DNA of 35,874 nucleotides from Variovorax sp. CF313. Its GTDB lineage: Bacteria; Pseudomonadota; Gammaproteobacteria; Burkholderiales; Burkholderiaceae_C. The stretch spans positions 1 through 35,874 of the forward strand of contig NZ_AKIW01000168.1 of the NCBI RefSeq assembly GCF_000282635.1, written 5' to 3'. Made by a program: the position numbers and the translations under genes. Position 1 is the stretch's first letter; the number at the start of each line of letters is the position of its first letter. Positions 24,990 through 33,146 of this stretch are shown piece after piece. Under the pieces are notes generated by a model. That model did no database searches. It had not been told where the DNA came from and saw only the letters and a program-made list of their open reading frames with translations.

Positions 24990-26260
24990 GTACGCCCCCT
25001 TCGTCTCGTTCATTGGGCGGTCTCATGCGCCTGCTGCCCGCCGGCGTCGACCCCGTCGCCATGCCTCTGCTCGCCGCACGAGGTTTGCGCGCCTTCGGCG
25101 ATGGGTACATGGCCGTGCTGCTGCCGGCCTACCTGCTTTCGAACGGGCTGGGTACGCTGGAGGTCGGCATCCTCAGCACGGCCACGATGCTGGGCTCTGC
25201 CTTGGCCACGCTGGCGGTTGGTGCATGGGGCTACCGCTTCGCAGGAGGGAAATTGCTGCGCATTGCCGCCGTGCTGATGGCCGCGACCGGCCTCGGCTTT
25301 GCGGGTTTGTCGGCATTCTGGCCGTTGCTGGTCGTCGCGCTCGTCGGCACCCTTAACCCCAGTTCGGGCGATGTGAGCGTCTTCCTACCTCTCGAACACG
25401 CCCGGCTGGCCGCAGCGGCGCAAGGCCATGCGCGAACCGCGCTGTTTGCCCGCTACAGCCTCCTGGGTGCGCTGTGTGCCGCGATAGGCGCATTGGCTGC
25501 GGCCGTGCCGGATTGGCTGGTTCAACACAGCCGGCTTGCGCGCCTCGACGCGCTGCGCGGAATGTTCCTGGTGTATGCCGCGATCGGGCTCATTGTTTTC
25601 TGGCTCTATCGAGACCTGTCGGCCCCTGACGCAGGCAACAACTCAAGCGGCGCACCTGTCGCCCCGGCACCCCTGGGGCCTTCACGCGGCGTGGTGATGC
25701 GATTGGCGGCACTCTTCAGCGTCGACGCCTTCGCCGGCGGATTGACGGTCAACGCGTTGATGTCGCTATGGCTGCTGCAGCGATTCGGCTTCTCGCTGAC
25801 CCAGGCCGGAGTGTTCTTCTTCTGGACTGGTTTGCTGAGTGCCGCATCGCAGCTCGCGGCTCCTGTGGTTGCACAACGAATAGGGCTGCTCAACACGATG
25901 GTCTTCACGCATCTGCCCGCCAACGTCTGCCTTGTGTTGGCTGCGCTGGCGCCCAGCTTGCCGATTGCGCTTGGTTTGCTGATGGTTCGCAGCGCGTTGT
26001 CATCGATGGACGTTCCCACCCGGACGGCCTATGTGATGGCCGTGGTGACTCCTGCAGAGCGCAGCGCCGCGGCGAGTTTCACTGCCGTTCCGCGGAGCCT
26101 GGCCGCGGCCATCAGTCCGACGCTCAGTGGCGCACTGTTTGCGGCCGGATGGATCTCCTTGCCGCTCATTGCGTGCGGGCTGCTCAAGATTTCCTACGAT
26201 CTCGCCCTGTGGCGTGCCATGCGGCGGGATCGACTTGAACCAGAAATTGCGAACCAGTGA
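24986..26260 (+). CDS. Major facilitator superfamily transporter
   Basis: The 424-residue inner-membrane protein has about 12 hydrophobic segments in two halves, with a charged loop near 206-233 (residues RDLSAPDAGNNSSG...). GDGYMAVLLPAYLLSNGLGTLEVGIL in helices 1-2 and PTRTAYVMAVVTPAERSAAASFTAVPRSL in the second half resemble MFS drug- or metabolite-efflux proteins often found near chromate or arsenate genes. The substrate is unknown. The ATG at 24986 lies inside the stop region of the chrA fragment, so the protein is probably translated by coupling to it. Codon use is less extreme in GC than the neighbours in places (for example 25740-26120), which may point to acquisition from elsewhere. 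Confidence 0.85.
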   Translation: MSTPPSSRSLGGLMRLLPAGVDPVAMPLLAARGLRAFGDGYMAVLLPAYLLSNGLGTLEVGILSTATMLGSALATLAVGAWGYRFAGGKLLRIAAVLMAATGLGFAGLSAFWPLLVVALVGTLNPSSGDVSVFLPLEHARLAAAAQGHARTALFARYSLLGALCAAIGALAAAVPDWLVQHSRLARLDALRGMFLVYAAIGLIVFWLYRDLSAPDAGNNSSGAPVAPAPLGPSRGVVMRLAALFSVDAFAGGLTVNALMSLWLLQRFGFSLTQAGVFFFWTGLLSAASQLAAPVVAQRIGLLNTMVFTHLPANVCLVLAALAPSLPIALGLLMVRSALSSMDVPTRTAYVMAVVTPAERSAAASFTAVPRSLAAAISPTLSGALFAAGWISLPLIACGLLKISYDLALWRAMRRDRLEPEIANQ

Positions 26261-26275
26261 GAACCGACAACTGCC

Positions 26276-27052
26276 TTAGGCACTGTGTACCCCAAAGCCC
26301 GCCTCACCCGGTGCGATGTCCTCGCGCAGCGTGAGGGCGGGAATCTCGTAGTCGCCTCCGTTCTGCCGGCGGAACGGAATCGGCTCGGCCGTGAACAGCG
26401 TGTCGAGCCGCTGGCCCAGCTCTTCGGTGATGCGCGCGTAAGCGGCCTCGTCGACCTTGTGCGTGCGATGCACCACGTAAGGCGGTAGCACGTCGAAGCC
26501 GGGGTAGTAGAGGATGCCGTGGTGGATGGGGAACAGCAGGTCGTCCATGGGCCCGTTGATGCCGCGCGGCGCGTAGTGCGAGGCCCAGCCGCCGGTCGTC
26601 ACCACCAGCATGGCGCGCTTGCCGGTCAGCGTGCCTTCGCCGAAGCGGTCGCCCCAGTGCGTGTCGGAGTGCTCGCCCACGCCGTAGGCGAAGCCATACG
26701 CGTAGATGCGCTCGACCCAGCCCTTGAGGATGGCCGGCATCGAGTACCACCACAGCGGAAACTGCAGGATCACCGCGTCGGCCCAGAGCAGCTTTTCCTG
26801 CTCGGCGGCGATGTCGGCGGTTTGCGTGCCGGCCTCGAAGGCCTGCAGCGATTCAAGGGAGGGGTCGAAACGCGCGGCGGCATCGCGCGCAGGGAAGTCG
26901 TCGGCGTCGAGCGCGGGCTTCCAGCGCATGGCGTACAGGTCCGACACGCGCACGGAGTGGCCGGCGGCCGCGAGGCGTTCGGTCATGAAGCGATGGAGCG
27001 CACCGTTGAGCGAGGCGGCTTCGGGATGGGCAAGGACCAGCAGGATGTTCAC
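26276..27052 (-). CDS. NAD(P)H-dependent flavodoxin-fold oxidoreductase (KefF/MdaB-like)
   Basis: The 258-residue protein is a flavodoxin-fold quinone or NAD(P)H oxidoreductase. It begins NILLVLAHPEAASLNGALHRFM, the FMN/FAD phosphate-binding start of the family, has AVILQFPLWWYSMPAILKGWVERIYAYGFAYG (the NQO1-type dimer and flavin contact region), and LVVTTGGWASHYAPRGINGP. The start is GTG at 27052; no ATG is available close by and the homology begins right at this codon. It is cytoplasmic and probably detoxifies quinones or reduces azo or nitro compounds. It diverges from a LysR regulator across 89 bases that hold a dyad, and converges with the MFS gene. Confidence 0.88.
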   Translation of the reverse strand: MNILLVLAHPEAASLNGALHRFMTERLAAAGHSVRVSDLYAMRWKPALDADDFPARDAAARFDPSLESLQAFEAGTQTADIAAEQEKLLWADAVILQFPLWWYSMPAILKGWVERIYAYGFAYGVGEHSDTHWGDRFGEGTLTGKRAMLVVTTGGWASHYAPRGINGPMDDLLFPIHHGILYYPGFDVLPPYVVHRTHKVDEAAYARITEELGQRLDTLFTAEPIPFRRQNGGDYEIPALTLREDIAPGEAGFGVHSA

Positions 27053-27108
27053 GGTTTCACAAGGGTTGGAATGAAGATGTCCGCAGGTTAGGCGCCGTAG
27101 CGATATAT

Positions 27109-27132
27109 TGGAAATGAATAGTCTGAATTCCA
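27109..27132. promoter_or_regulatory. Dyad between the oxidoreductase and LysR genes (operator candidate)
   Basis: TGGAA (27109-27113) and TTCCA (27128-27132) flank an AT-rich core in an otherwise GC-rich region, giving an interrupted palindrome of LysR-box size. It is 9 bases before the LysR ATG at 27142 and 57 bases from the oxidoreductase GTG, fitting autoregulation and control of the divergent gene. Confidence 0.4.
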
Positions 27133-27141
27133 GCAATTAAC

Positions 27142-28035
27142 ATGAACAATTTCAGCCGCCTCGATCTCAACCTGCTGGTCACGCTCGACACGCTCCTGGC
27201 CGAGCGCAACGTCACGCGCGCGGCCGAGCGCCTGAACCTTTCGCAGCCCTCGGTGAGCGTGCAGCTCGCCAAGCTGCGGGAAGTGTTCGGCGATCCGCTG
27301 CTGGTGCCCGCGCAGCGCGGCATGCGGCCCACCGCTCGCGCGGACGAACTGCGCGAGCCGCTGCGCGAAGCGCTGGAGTCGCTGGGCCGCGCGGTCGCAC
27401 CCACGCGGCCTTTCGATCCGGCCGAGGCGACCACCACCTGGCGCGTGGCCGCGGCCGACTACGCCGAGTCGGCCATCCTCCTGCCGGCGCTGGCCCGCTT
27501 GCGCGCCGAAGCGCCGAACACCCGGCTGGCCGTGGTGGAGGCGGTGCCGTCGCGCATGGCACGGCAGCTGGAGCAGGGGGAGATCGACCTGTTCTTTCAC
27601 ACCAGCGTGGGCGCGCCACCGGGGCTGCACCGGCGCGTGCTGTTCCATGAGCGCTATGTGCTGGCCGGGCGGGCAGGGCATCCGCGCCTGAAGCGGCGGC
27701 CGACGCTGGCGCAGTTCTGCGCGCTGGAGCACGTGGTGGTCTCGCTCGGCGGCGGCGGCTTCGCCGGGCCGACGGACGAGGCGCTCGCAGGGAAGAGCCT
27801 CGCGCGGCGCGTGGTGCTGTCGGTGCCGCACTTCCTTTTCATGATGTCGGTGCTGGCCTCCACCGACATGGTGGCGATGCTGCCCGAGCGGCTGGCGCGC
27901 GGCGCGCCCGGGCTGCGGGTGGTGGAAGCGCCGCTCGAGGTGGCCGGCTACGAGATGGCCATGCTCTGGCATGAGCGCCGGCACCGCGACCCTGCGCATA
28001 AGTGGCTGCGCGAGCAGATCGCGGCGAGCCTCTGA
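27142..28035 (+). CDS. LysR-family transcriptional regulator (NodD-like N-terminus)
   Basis: The 297-residue regulator begins MNNFSRLDLNLLVTLDTLLAERNVTRAAERLNLSQPSVSVQLAKLRE, a LysR winged helix-turn-helix of the RLDLNLL group that includes NodD and NahR. The substrate-binding domain follows from about residue 95 (WRVAAADYAESAILLPAL...). NodD/NahR-type members commonly respond to aromatic or phenolic compounds. It is divergent from the NAD(P)H oxidoreductase gene and most likely controls it in response to a quinone-like or aromatic inducer. The gene converges with the sensor kinase gene, 12 bases away, where the small dyad GCCCGGCGGGC lies. Confidence 0.92.
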   Translation: MNNFSRLDLNLLVTLDTLLAERNVTRAAERLNLSQPSVSVQLAKLREVFGDPLLVPAQRGMRPTARADELREPLREALESLGRAVAPTRPFDPAEATTTWRVAAADYAESAILLPALARLRAEAPNTRLAVVEAVPSRMARQLEQGEIDLFFHTSVGAPPGLHRRVLFHERYVLAGRAGHPRLKRRPTLAQFCALEHVVVSLGGGGFAGPTDEALAGKSLARRVVLSVPHFLFMMSVLASTDMVAMLPERLARGAPGLRVVEAPLEVAGYEMAMLWHERRHRDPAHKWLREQIAASL

Positions 28036-28047
28036 AGCCCGGCGGGC

Positions 28048-30030
28048 CTAGAAGGCATCGATGGCCTTCTCGGCGTCGACCTTGCGGTGCAGGGGCAGCC
28101 ACAGCATGAAGCGGGTGCCGGTGCTGCCGGATTCCCAGCTCACGGTGGCGCCGATGGCAAGCGCGCGCCGCTGCTGGTTGCGCAGCCCGCGGCCGCCGCG
28201 GCGCAGGGCCTCATCCACGTCGAAGCCCGCGCCGTTGTCTTCGATCGCCACGCACACGGCCTGGTCGAGCGTCGCGGTGCTCACGCAGATGGTGGTGGCC
28301 CGTGTGTGGCGCAGCACGTTGGCCACGCATTCCTGCACGATGCGCAGGATGTGCAGCGCGCTTTTCGGTTCCAGCCAGGACAGCACGGGCACGGGCTGCA
28401 CCTCCCAGCGCAGCGCGACACCCGCGCTCTCGATGCGCGGCGCCAGGCGAAAGCGCAGGGTTGCCAGCAGCAGCAGCAAGTCGGCGTCCACGTTCTCCAT
28501 GGAGTCGATCACCAGCTTCAGGTCGTCCATGCAGCCCTTGAGCACGTCGGAAACCTCGGCGTCGCTCATGGTGCCGCGCTCCACCGAGCGGATGGCGCTG
28601 ATCAGCGACGAACCGAGTCCGTCGTGCATGTCCTGCATCAGGCGCCGGCGCTCGGCGCTGAGCATGTGCTGGGTTTCGATGGCGCGCAGCCGCCGGTAGC
28701 TTTGCCCCAGCTCGGCTTCGCGGGCCTGCAGGCGCTGGGCCAGGCCCTTGTTCAACCGGCCCACTTCGGCGAACGCGTCGGTGTAGCGCTGGAACAGGAT
28801 GTACGAAAAGACGAAGAACAGGCCGATGATGGCGTAGGGAGAGGTGTACACGCTCTCCGGGCTGACCAGGTTGTTCTGCAGGAACCCGTCGTAGGAGGTG
28901 AAGGCGACGGCGAAGACGGTCCAGCCCGCCACCAGCCGTCCCTCGGGCAGTTGCGCGCGCAACGCCTTGCGCAAATTCACCGCAAAGATCAGCACCGCGA
29001 CGGGCAGCACCATCAGGTTGAGCAGGGGCGTGAAGAGGTAGAGGCTGACCACCCACGTCGAGGCGTGAGGCAGCGTTGCGACATTGCAGGCCAGCGTCAA
29101 GGCCAGCGCCGAGCGGGTCAGCCAGGCCGAAGGCTGCCGATGCAGGCGCTGCAGGAACAGGTGGATCAGGACGATCAGCCAGAGCAGGCTGGCAACGGTG
29201 ATCCATTCGAACCATTCGTCCGAAATCGGGGTGTAGCTGCCGCCCACGTAGTAGTGAAGCGTTCGCAGGAAGGCGAGCGCGGAGATGGCGAAGAACAGCA
29301 GGTAGAGCGATTCGCGCTTCTTGCGCAGCCACACGGCGAACGCGAATGCGCCAACCGCCAGGAAGGCGGCGCTGCCCATGAACGGCAACTGCACCTGCAG
29401 CAGTTGGCGCATCTGGTAGCGCCAGCTGAGTGAATCCTCGTCGCCCACCCACACGGTCGAGAATCCGCTGCCGCTGTTGCGCAGGCGGTCGACGCGGATC
29501 AGCACGGACGTGGGCGAAGGCGTGTTGGCGGTCGCGTTCAGCGGCAGCAGGAGCGGATGGTTGTAGTCGTTGTGGACGGGGCTGCCATGCGACTGATAGA
29601 GCAAAAGGCCGTCGCCGTACACCGCAATGTGGCCCAGGGTCTTCCAGCGCGGGAGATAAAGAAGGCGCGGCTGCGCCGATGGCGCCAGCCCGGCCAGGTC
29701 GATGCGGTACCAGTCGGTGACGGTCCGCGCGCCGCTGGAAGACGTGGGCACCAGTTCGCGCGGGGCCGTATGCGGAAGGCTGATCGTCTTCCAGCCGTCG
29801 GCCGGCAGCGCGGCGTCTTCCGCACGCTTCGGAGGGGCGGAATAACCCGTGCCGGAAACGGACAGCAGCTCGGCCTTCGTGATGTGGACGACGCCATCGT
29901 GCTGCGGCACGGCATCGGCCTCCGATGGTTCGCTGGCGTGCGCACAAGGCAGTACGGCGAGCGGCAAGGCAAGCCACAGCTTGGCGATCCATCGGCTGAC
30001 TCTCCAACAGCCTTTGCGGGCTGGCCTCAT
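28048..30030 (-). CDS. Sensor histidine kinase with 7TM sensory module and HisKA_3 core
   Basis: The 660-residue membrane kinase has a signal sequence (about 1-32), a periplasmic jelly-roll-like domain (about 45-200, with WYRIDLAG and LLYLPRWKTLGHIAVYGDGLLLY), seven membrane segments (about 215-415), a short coiled coil (420-455), and a NarL-class kinase core. The phosphoacceptor is H469 in MQDMHDGLGSS; the ATP domain has the N-box ECVANVLRHT (567-576), DNGAGF (598-603) and GGRGLRNQQRRA. All catalytic motifs are intact. This class usually pairs with LuxR-type regulators; the closest receiver gene here (32584-32967) lacks a DNA-binding domain. The ATG at 30030 has no clear Shine-Dalgarno sequence. 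The ligand is unknown, often a carbohydrate-like signal in 7TMR-DISM proteins. Confidence 0.9.
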   Translation of the reverse strand: MRPARKGCWRVSRWIAKLWLALPLAVLPCAHASEPSEADAVPQHDGVVHITKAELLSVSGTGYSAPPKRAEDAALPADGWKTISLPHTAPRELVPTSSSGARTVTDWYRIDLAGLAPSAQPRLLYLPRWKTLGHIAVYGDGLLLYQSHGSPVHNDYNHPLLLPLNATANTPSPTSVLIRVDRLRNSGSGFSTVWVGDEDSLSWRYQMRQLLQVQLPFMGSAAFLAVGAFAFAVWLRKKRESLYLLFFAISALAFLRTLHYYVGGSYTPISDEWFEWITVASLLWLIVLIHLFLQRLHRQPSAWLTRSALALTLACNVATLPHASTWVVSLYLFTPLLNLMVLPVAVLIFAVNLRKALRAQLPEGRLVAGWTVFAVAFTSYDGFLQNNLVSPESVYTSPYAIIGLFFVFSYILFQRYTDAFAEVGRLNKGLAQRLQAREAELGQSYRRLRAIETQHMLSAERRRLMQDMHDGLGSSLISAIRSVERGTMSDAEVSDVLKGCMDDLKLVIDSMENVDADLLLLLATLRFRLAPRIESAGVALRWEVQPVPVLSWLEPKSALHILRIVQECVANVLRHTRATTICVSTATLDQAVCVAIEDNGAGFDVDEALRRGGRGLRNQQRRALAIGATVSWESGSTGTRFMLWLPLHRKVDAEKAIDAF

Positions 30031-30190
30031 AGATCTAGATCGCTTCTGCCATGGAACTCATTTTTGTGGATGCGCCTGACGAACGTAGGCGCTGTGATGC
30101 GGTTCGGCTCCCGCTCCCGCCGGCCGACCGCGAGCCGATTATGTCCTTGGCCCAATTTCCCCGCTCACCCGGGCATCGGCGCGCTCACCC

Positions 30191-30685
30191 TCAGATCACG
30201 GGCACGCTGGTTTCCTTCAGCACCCGCAGCACGAAGTGCGACTTGCTGTGCCGGATGCCGGGGATCTTGTAGAGCTTTTCGCGCAGCAGCCGCTCGTAGT
30301 CGCGCGTGTCGCGCACGGCGATGCGGATGTAGTAGTCGTAGTCGCCCGAGACGAGGTAGGCCTCCTGGATCTCCGGAATGGTCGCCAGCGTGCGGCCGAA
30401 GTCATACAGGGTCTCGTCGGTGTGGCTTTCGAGCGTGACCTGCACGATCACCGAGTCGTGGTAGCCGAGCTTGGCCGGATCGACGTCGACCGTGTAGCGC
30501 TTGATGACGCCCGAGGCCTCGAGCTTCTTGATGCGCGTCCAGCAGCTGGTGGGCGACAGGCCGACCTCGTTGCCGATCTCCTGCAGGGTCTTGCGCGAGT
30601 CGAGCAGCAGAACGCGCAGGATGGCAAGGTCGGTCTTGTCGAAAGATCCTTCGTTGTCATTGGTGTTTTGCCGACTGGTTTTCAT
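30191..30685 (-). CDS. Lrp/AsnC-family transcriptional regulator
   Basis: The 164-residue protein has an N-terminal helix-turn-helix (FDKTDLAILRVLLLDSRKTLQEIGNEVGLSPTSCWTRIKKLEASGVI, about 15-62) and a C-terminal RAM/AsnC ligand domain with VIVQVTLESHTDETLYDF, then EIQEAYLVSGDYDYYIRIAV. It resembles Lrp-type feast/famine regulators that bind amino acids. The start was taken at ATG 30685; a TTG at 30706 is possible but unsupported. It is divergent from the acetolactate-synthase-like gene across 65 bases containing an AT-rich block, so it probably controls that gene in response to a branched-chain or other amino acid. The 160 bases between it and the kinase gene (30031-30190) show nothing else. 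Confidence 0.93.
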   Translation of the reverse strand: MKTSRQNTNDNEGSFDKTDLAILRVLLLDSRKTLQEIGNEVGLSPTSCWTRIKKLEASGVIKRYTVDVDPAKLGYHDSVIVQVTLESHTDETLYDFGRTLATIPEIQEAYLVSGDYDYYIRIAVRDTRDYERLLREKLYKIPGIRHSKSHFVLRVLKETSVPVI

Positions 30686-30697
30686 GAATGGAGCCAA

Positions 30698-30726
30698 AAA
30701 GGCCAAAAGAAAGAAGCATATTTTGC
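30698..30726. promoter_or_regulatory. AT-rich divergent promoter/Lrp-binding candidate
   Basis: Within an otherwise very GC-rich window this stretch is AT-rich (runs of A at 30696-30700 and 30705-30708) and ends with GCATATTTTGC (30716-30726), a small inverted repeat of the kind bound by Lrp-family dimers. It lies between the divergent lrp-like gene and the acetolactate-synthase-like gene, 24 bases before the latter's ATG. Confidence 0.35.
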
Positions 30727-30750
30727 GCTCAAACCGGAAGAATCGACGGC

Positions 30751-32538
30751 ATGCGACTTCTCGACCTACCCCTCACGTCTTCCCTGTCTCTCCACCCGGA
30801 AGCGCCAATCCGTATCCGCAACGGCGCCGAAGCCCTGCTCGACACGCTGGTCGAGTGCGGCGTGGACACCATCTTCGGCTACCCCGGCGGCGCGGCGCTG
30901 CCGCTGTACGACGCGCTGCACGGCGAGCCGAGGCTGCGCCACGTGCTGGTGCGCCACGAGCAGGCGGCCGTGCATGCGGCCGAGGGCTATGCGCGCAGCA
31001 CCGGCCGCGTGGGCGTGGTGCTGGTCACCTCGGGGCCGGGCGTGGGTAACACCATCACCGGGCTGCTCGATGCGATGAGCGATTCGGTGCCGGTGCTTTG
31101 CATCAGCGGGCAGGTGGCCACCGCCGTCATCGGCACGCAGGCATTCCAGGAGAGCGATGCGCTCGGCATGTCGCGCCCGGTGACCAAGTGGAACCGGCAG
31201 GTGCGCTCGGCCGACGACGTGCCCTCGCTGGTGCGGCGCGCGCTGGAAATCGCCACCACCGGCCGCCCGGGACCGGTGCTGCTCGACGTGCCGAAGGACA
31301 TCCAGCTCGACCGGCTGGGCAGGGCGCCCGAGTCTTCGCCGCTGCGCGCGCTGCGCACGAGCCGCACGGCGCTGCCGCCGAAGGCCATGATGCAGCGCGC
31401 GGCCGACCTGCTTTCGACCGCGCGCCGGCCTGTCGTCTATGGCGGCGGCGGGCTGGTCAATTCGGGGCCAGCCGCCTGCGAGGCTTTCGCGCGGCTCGTG
31501 AACCTGCTGCACGCGCCGTGCACGCTCACGCTGATGGGGCTGGGCGCGTTCCCCGCATCGGACCCGAAGTTCATCGGCATGCTGGGCATGCACGGCATGC
31601 TCGAAGCCAACCTGGCGATGCACGAGGCCGACCTCGTGGTGTGCGTCGGCGCGCGCTTCGACGACCGCGTGACCGGCAAGCTCGACGAGTTCTGTCCGCA
31701 CGCGCGCAAGATCCACATCGACATCGACCCCGGCAGCATCAACAAGGTGGTGCGCGTGGACGTGCCGATGGTGGGCGACTGCGCGGCGATCCTCGAAAAC
31801 CTGCTGGCGCTGCTGCCGGCCGAGGGCTTCGCACCAGAGCGTCTGGCGCCGTGGTGGGCGCGCATCGAACGCTGGCGCGCCCAAGACTGCCTGGCCTTCG
31901 AGGCGCGCGAGGATTCGATCCTGCCGCAGCAGCTGATGTCGTCGCTGCAGCGGGCCATCGGCGCGGGCGGGCGCGACACCATCGTGTCGACCGACGTGGG
32001 GCAGCACCAGATGTGGGCCGCGCAGTACCTGCGCTTCGACAGCCCGCGCCACTGGCTCACCTCCGGTGGCGCCGGGACCATGGGCTACGGGCTGCCCGCG
32101 GCCATCGGCGCCCAGATCGGCCACCCCGAGGCGCTGACCGTGTGCGTGAGCGGCGATGCCTCGGTGCTCATGAACATCCAGGAGCTGTCGACGGCGGTGC
32201 AGCACCGCGCGCCGGTGAAGCTGGTGCTGTGCAACAACGGCTACATGGGCATGGTGCGGCAATGGCAGGAGCTGAACCACGGCAATCGCCTGAGCCACAG
32301 CTGGAACGAGGCGCTGCCCGATTTCGTGGCGCTGGCAAAGGCCTTCGGCTGGGGCGCACGGCGGGTGTCGGACCCGGCCGAGCTGGAAGGCGCGCTGGCT
32401 GAATGCCTGGCGAGCGAAGGGCCGTTCTTCCTGGACGTGCAAGTGGCGGCGCAGGAGAACTGCTTTCCGATGATGCCGTCGGGGCATGGGCACCACCGGG
32501 TGATGCTGGCGAAGGATCGCTGGTACGAGGAGGCGTGA
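30751..32538 (+). CDS. Acetolactate synthase large subunit-like, ThDP-dependent enzyme
   Basis: The 595-residue enzyme has the three-domain ThDP fold: the N-terminal PYR domain with GYPGGAALPLYDAL and the catalytic Glu in RHEQAAVHAAEGYAR (E70), a middle FAD/nucleotide-type domain around 205-350 with RFDDRVTGKLDEFCPHARKIHIDID, and the C-terminal PP domain with GDASVLMN (468-475) and NNGYMGMVRQWQE as in IlvB/IlvG. It would condense pyruvate with pyruvate or 2-oxobutyrate, the first step in valine and isoleucine synthesis. No small regulatory subunit (IlvN/IlvH) follows, so it is probably a second, specialised copy. Start ATG 30751 gives the short N-terminal leader typical of this family; the frame extends to 30688. 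Divergent Lrp control is likely. Confidence 0.9.
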   Translation: MRLLDLPLTSSLSLHPEAPIRIRNGAEALLDTLVECGVDTIFGYPGGAALPLYDALHGEPRLRHVLVRHEQAAVHAAEGYARSTGRVGVVLVTSGPGVGNTITGLLDAMSDSVPVLCISGQVATAVIGTQAFQESDALGMSRPVTKWNRQVRSADDVPSLVRRALEIATTGRPGPVLLDVPKDIQLDRLGRAPESSPLRALRTSRTALPPKAMMQRAADLLSTARRPVVYGGGGLVNSGPAACEAFARLVNLLHAPCTLTLMGLGAFPASDPKFIGMLGMHGMLEANLAMHEADLVVCVGARFDDRVTGKLDEFCPHARKIHIDIDPGSINKVVRVDVPMVGDCAAILENLLALLPAEGFAPERLAPWWARIERWRAQDCLAFEAREDSILPQQLMSSLQRAIGAGGRDTIVSTDVGQHQMWAAQYLRFDSPRHWLTSGGAGTMGYGLPAAIGAQIGHPEALTVCVSGDASVLMNIQELSTAVQHRAPVKLVLCNNGYMGMVRQWQELNHGNRLSHSWNEALPDFVALAKAFGWGARRVSDPAELEGALAECLASEGPFFLDVQVAAQENCFPMMPSGHGHHRVMLAKDRWYEEA

Positions 32539-32548
32539 AGACTCTGTT

Positions 32549-32570
32549 CCCTCTCCCAGAGAGGAGAGGG
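32549..32570. terminator. Palindrome between convergent genes, probable bidirectional terminator
   Basis: CCCTCTCC (32549-32556) and GGAGAGGG (32563-32570) form a perfect eight-base stem with a six-base loop, in the 45-base space between the convergent acetolactate-synthase-like and receiver genes. There is no U-run of note on either side, so it could also be a dispersed palindromic repeat; CCCTCTCC-type palindromes of this sort are frequent in intergenic regions of related genomes. Confidence 0.5.
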
Positions 32571-32583
32571 GGTAGAAGCGGAC

Positions 32584-32967
32584 TCAGCGGCGCGGCGAGA
32601 TGTTCAGCGTCCTGCAGAACTCGTAGAAAGCTTCGAGTTCGTGCGACTTGTCGAACACCGCATCGACACCCGCGGACAGCGCGCCTTCGCGCACCTCGGA
32701 GGTTGCGTAGTTCATGAGGACGACCGTGCGCTGCGCCGGTGACTTGCGCGCCTGCAGGTACTGAGCCACGGCGAGGCCATTGCCCTCGGCCAGGAAGATG
32801 TCGATGACGGCCGCGTCCCAGCCTTCGGGATTGTCCTGAAACCAGTCGATGGCGCCGCGCGAAGTGGCGGCGGTCCCGATCACGTTGCATTCGGAAAATT
32901 CCTGCAGTCCGTCGGCCAGTGTGGCGGCGATCAGGGGGTTGTCTTCTATCAGGTAGATGCGGGTCAT
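32584..32967 (-). CDS. Stand-alone receiver-domain response regulator
   Basis: The 127-residue protein is a single CheY-like receiver without an output domain. E8 and D9 (LIEDN) form the acidic pocket, D56 (VIDIFL) is the phosphorylation site, and K107 (VFDKS) is in place. The position normally occupied by Thr/Ser at the end of strand 4 reads VVLMNYAT, so the switch residue appears to be Met85 rather than Thr. It may be phosphorylated but signal differently. The overall sequence is closest to NarL/FixJ-type receivers (LAEGNGLAVAQYLQ). Start ATG 32967 gives the natural MTRIYLIEDN opening. The partner kinase could be the 7TM kinase at 28048-30030, or one elsewhere. Confidence 0.88.
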   Translation of the reverse strand: MTRIYLIEDNPLIAATLADGLQEFSECNVIGTAATSRGAIDWFQDNPEGWDAAVIDIFLAEGNGLAVAQYLQARKSPAQRTVVLMNYATSEVREGALSAGVDAVFDKSHELEAFYEFCRTLNISPRR

Positions 32968-33146
32968 CGTGCGGGGCCGGAGCTTCTTGTAACGTAACGC
33001 TCGGCTTGTCTCGGGCCGAGGCTGGTCATTGTCCGGACTGAAGCCGGAGGGCGAGTCGGACAACGCCGCCACCTGTCGTAGACCGCTGCAGGCTTGCGCT
33101 TAGACTGCGCCGGCCCGAACCCCCTTGCACGGAAATTTCATCGACC

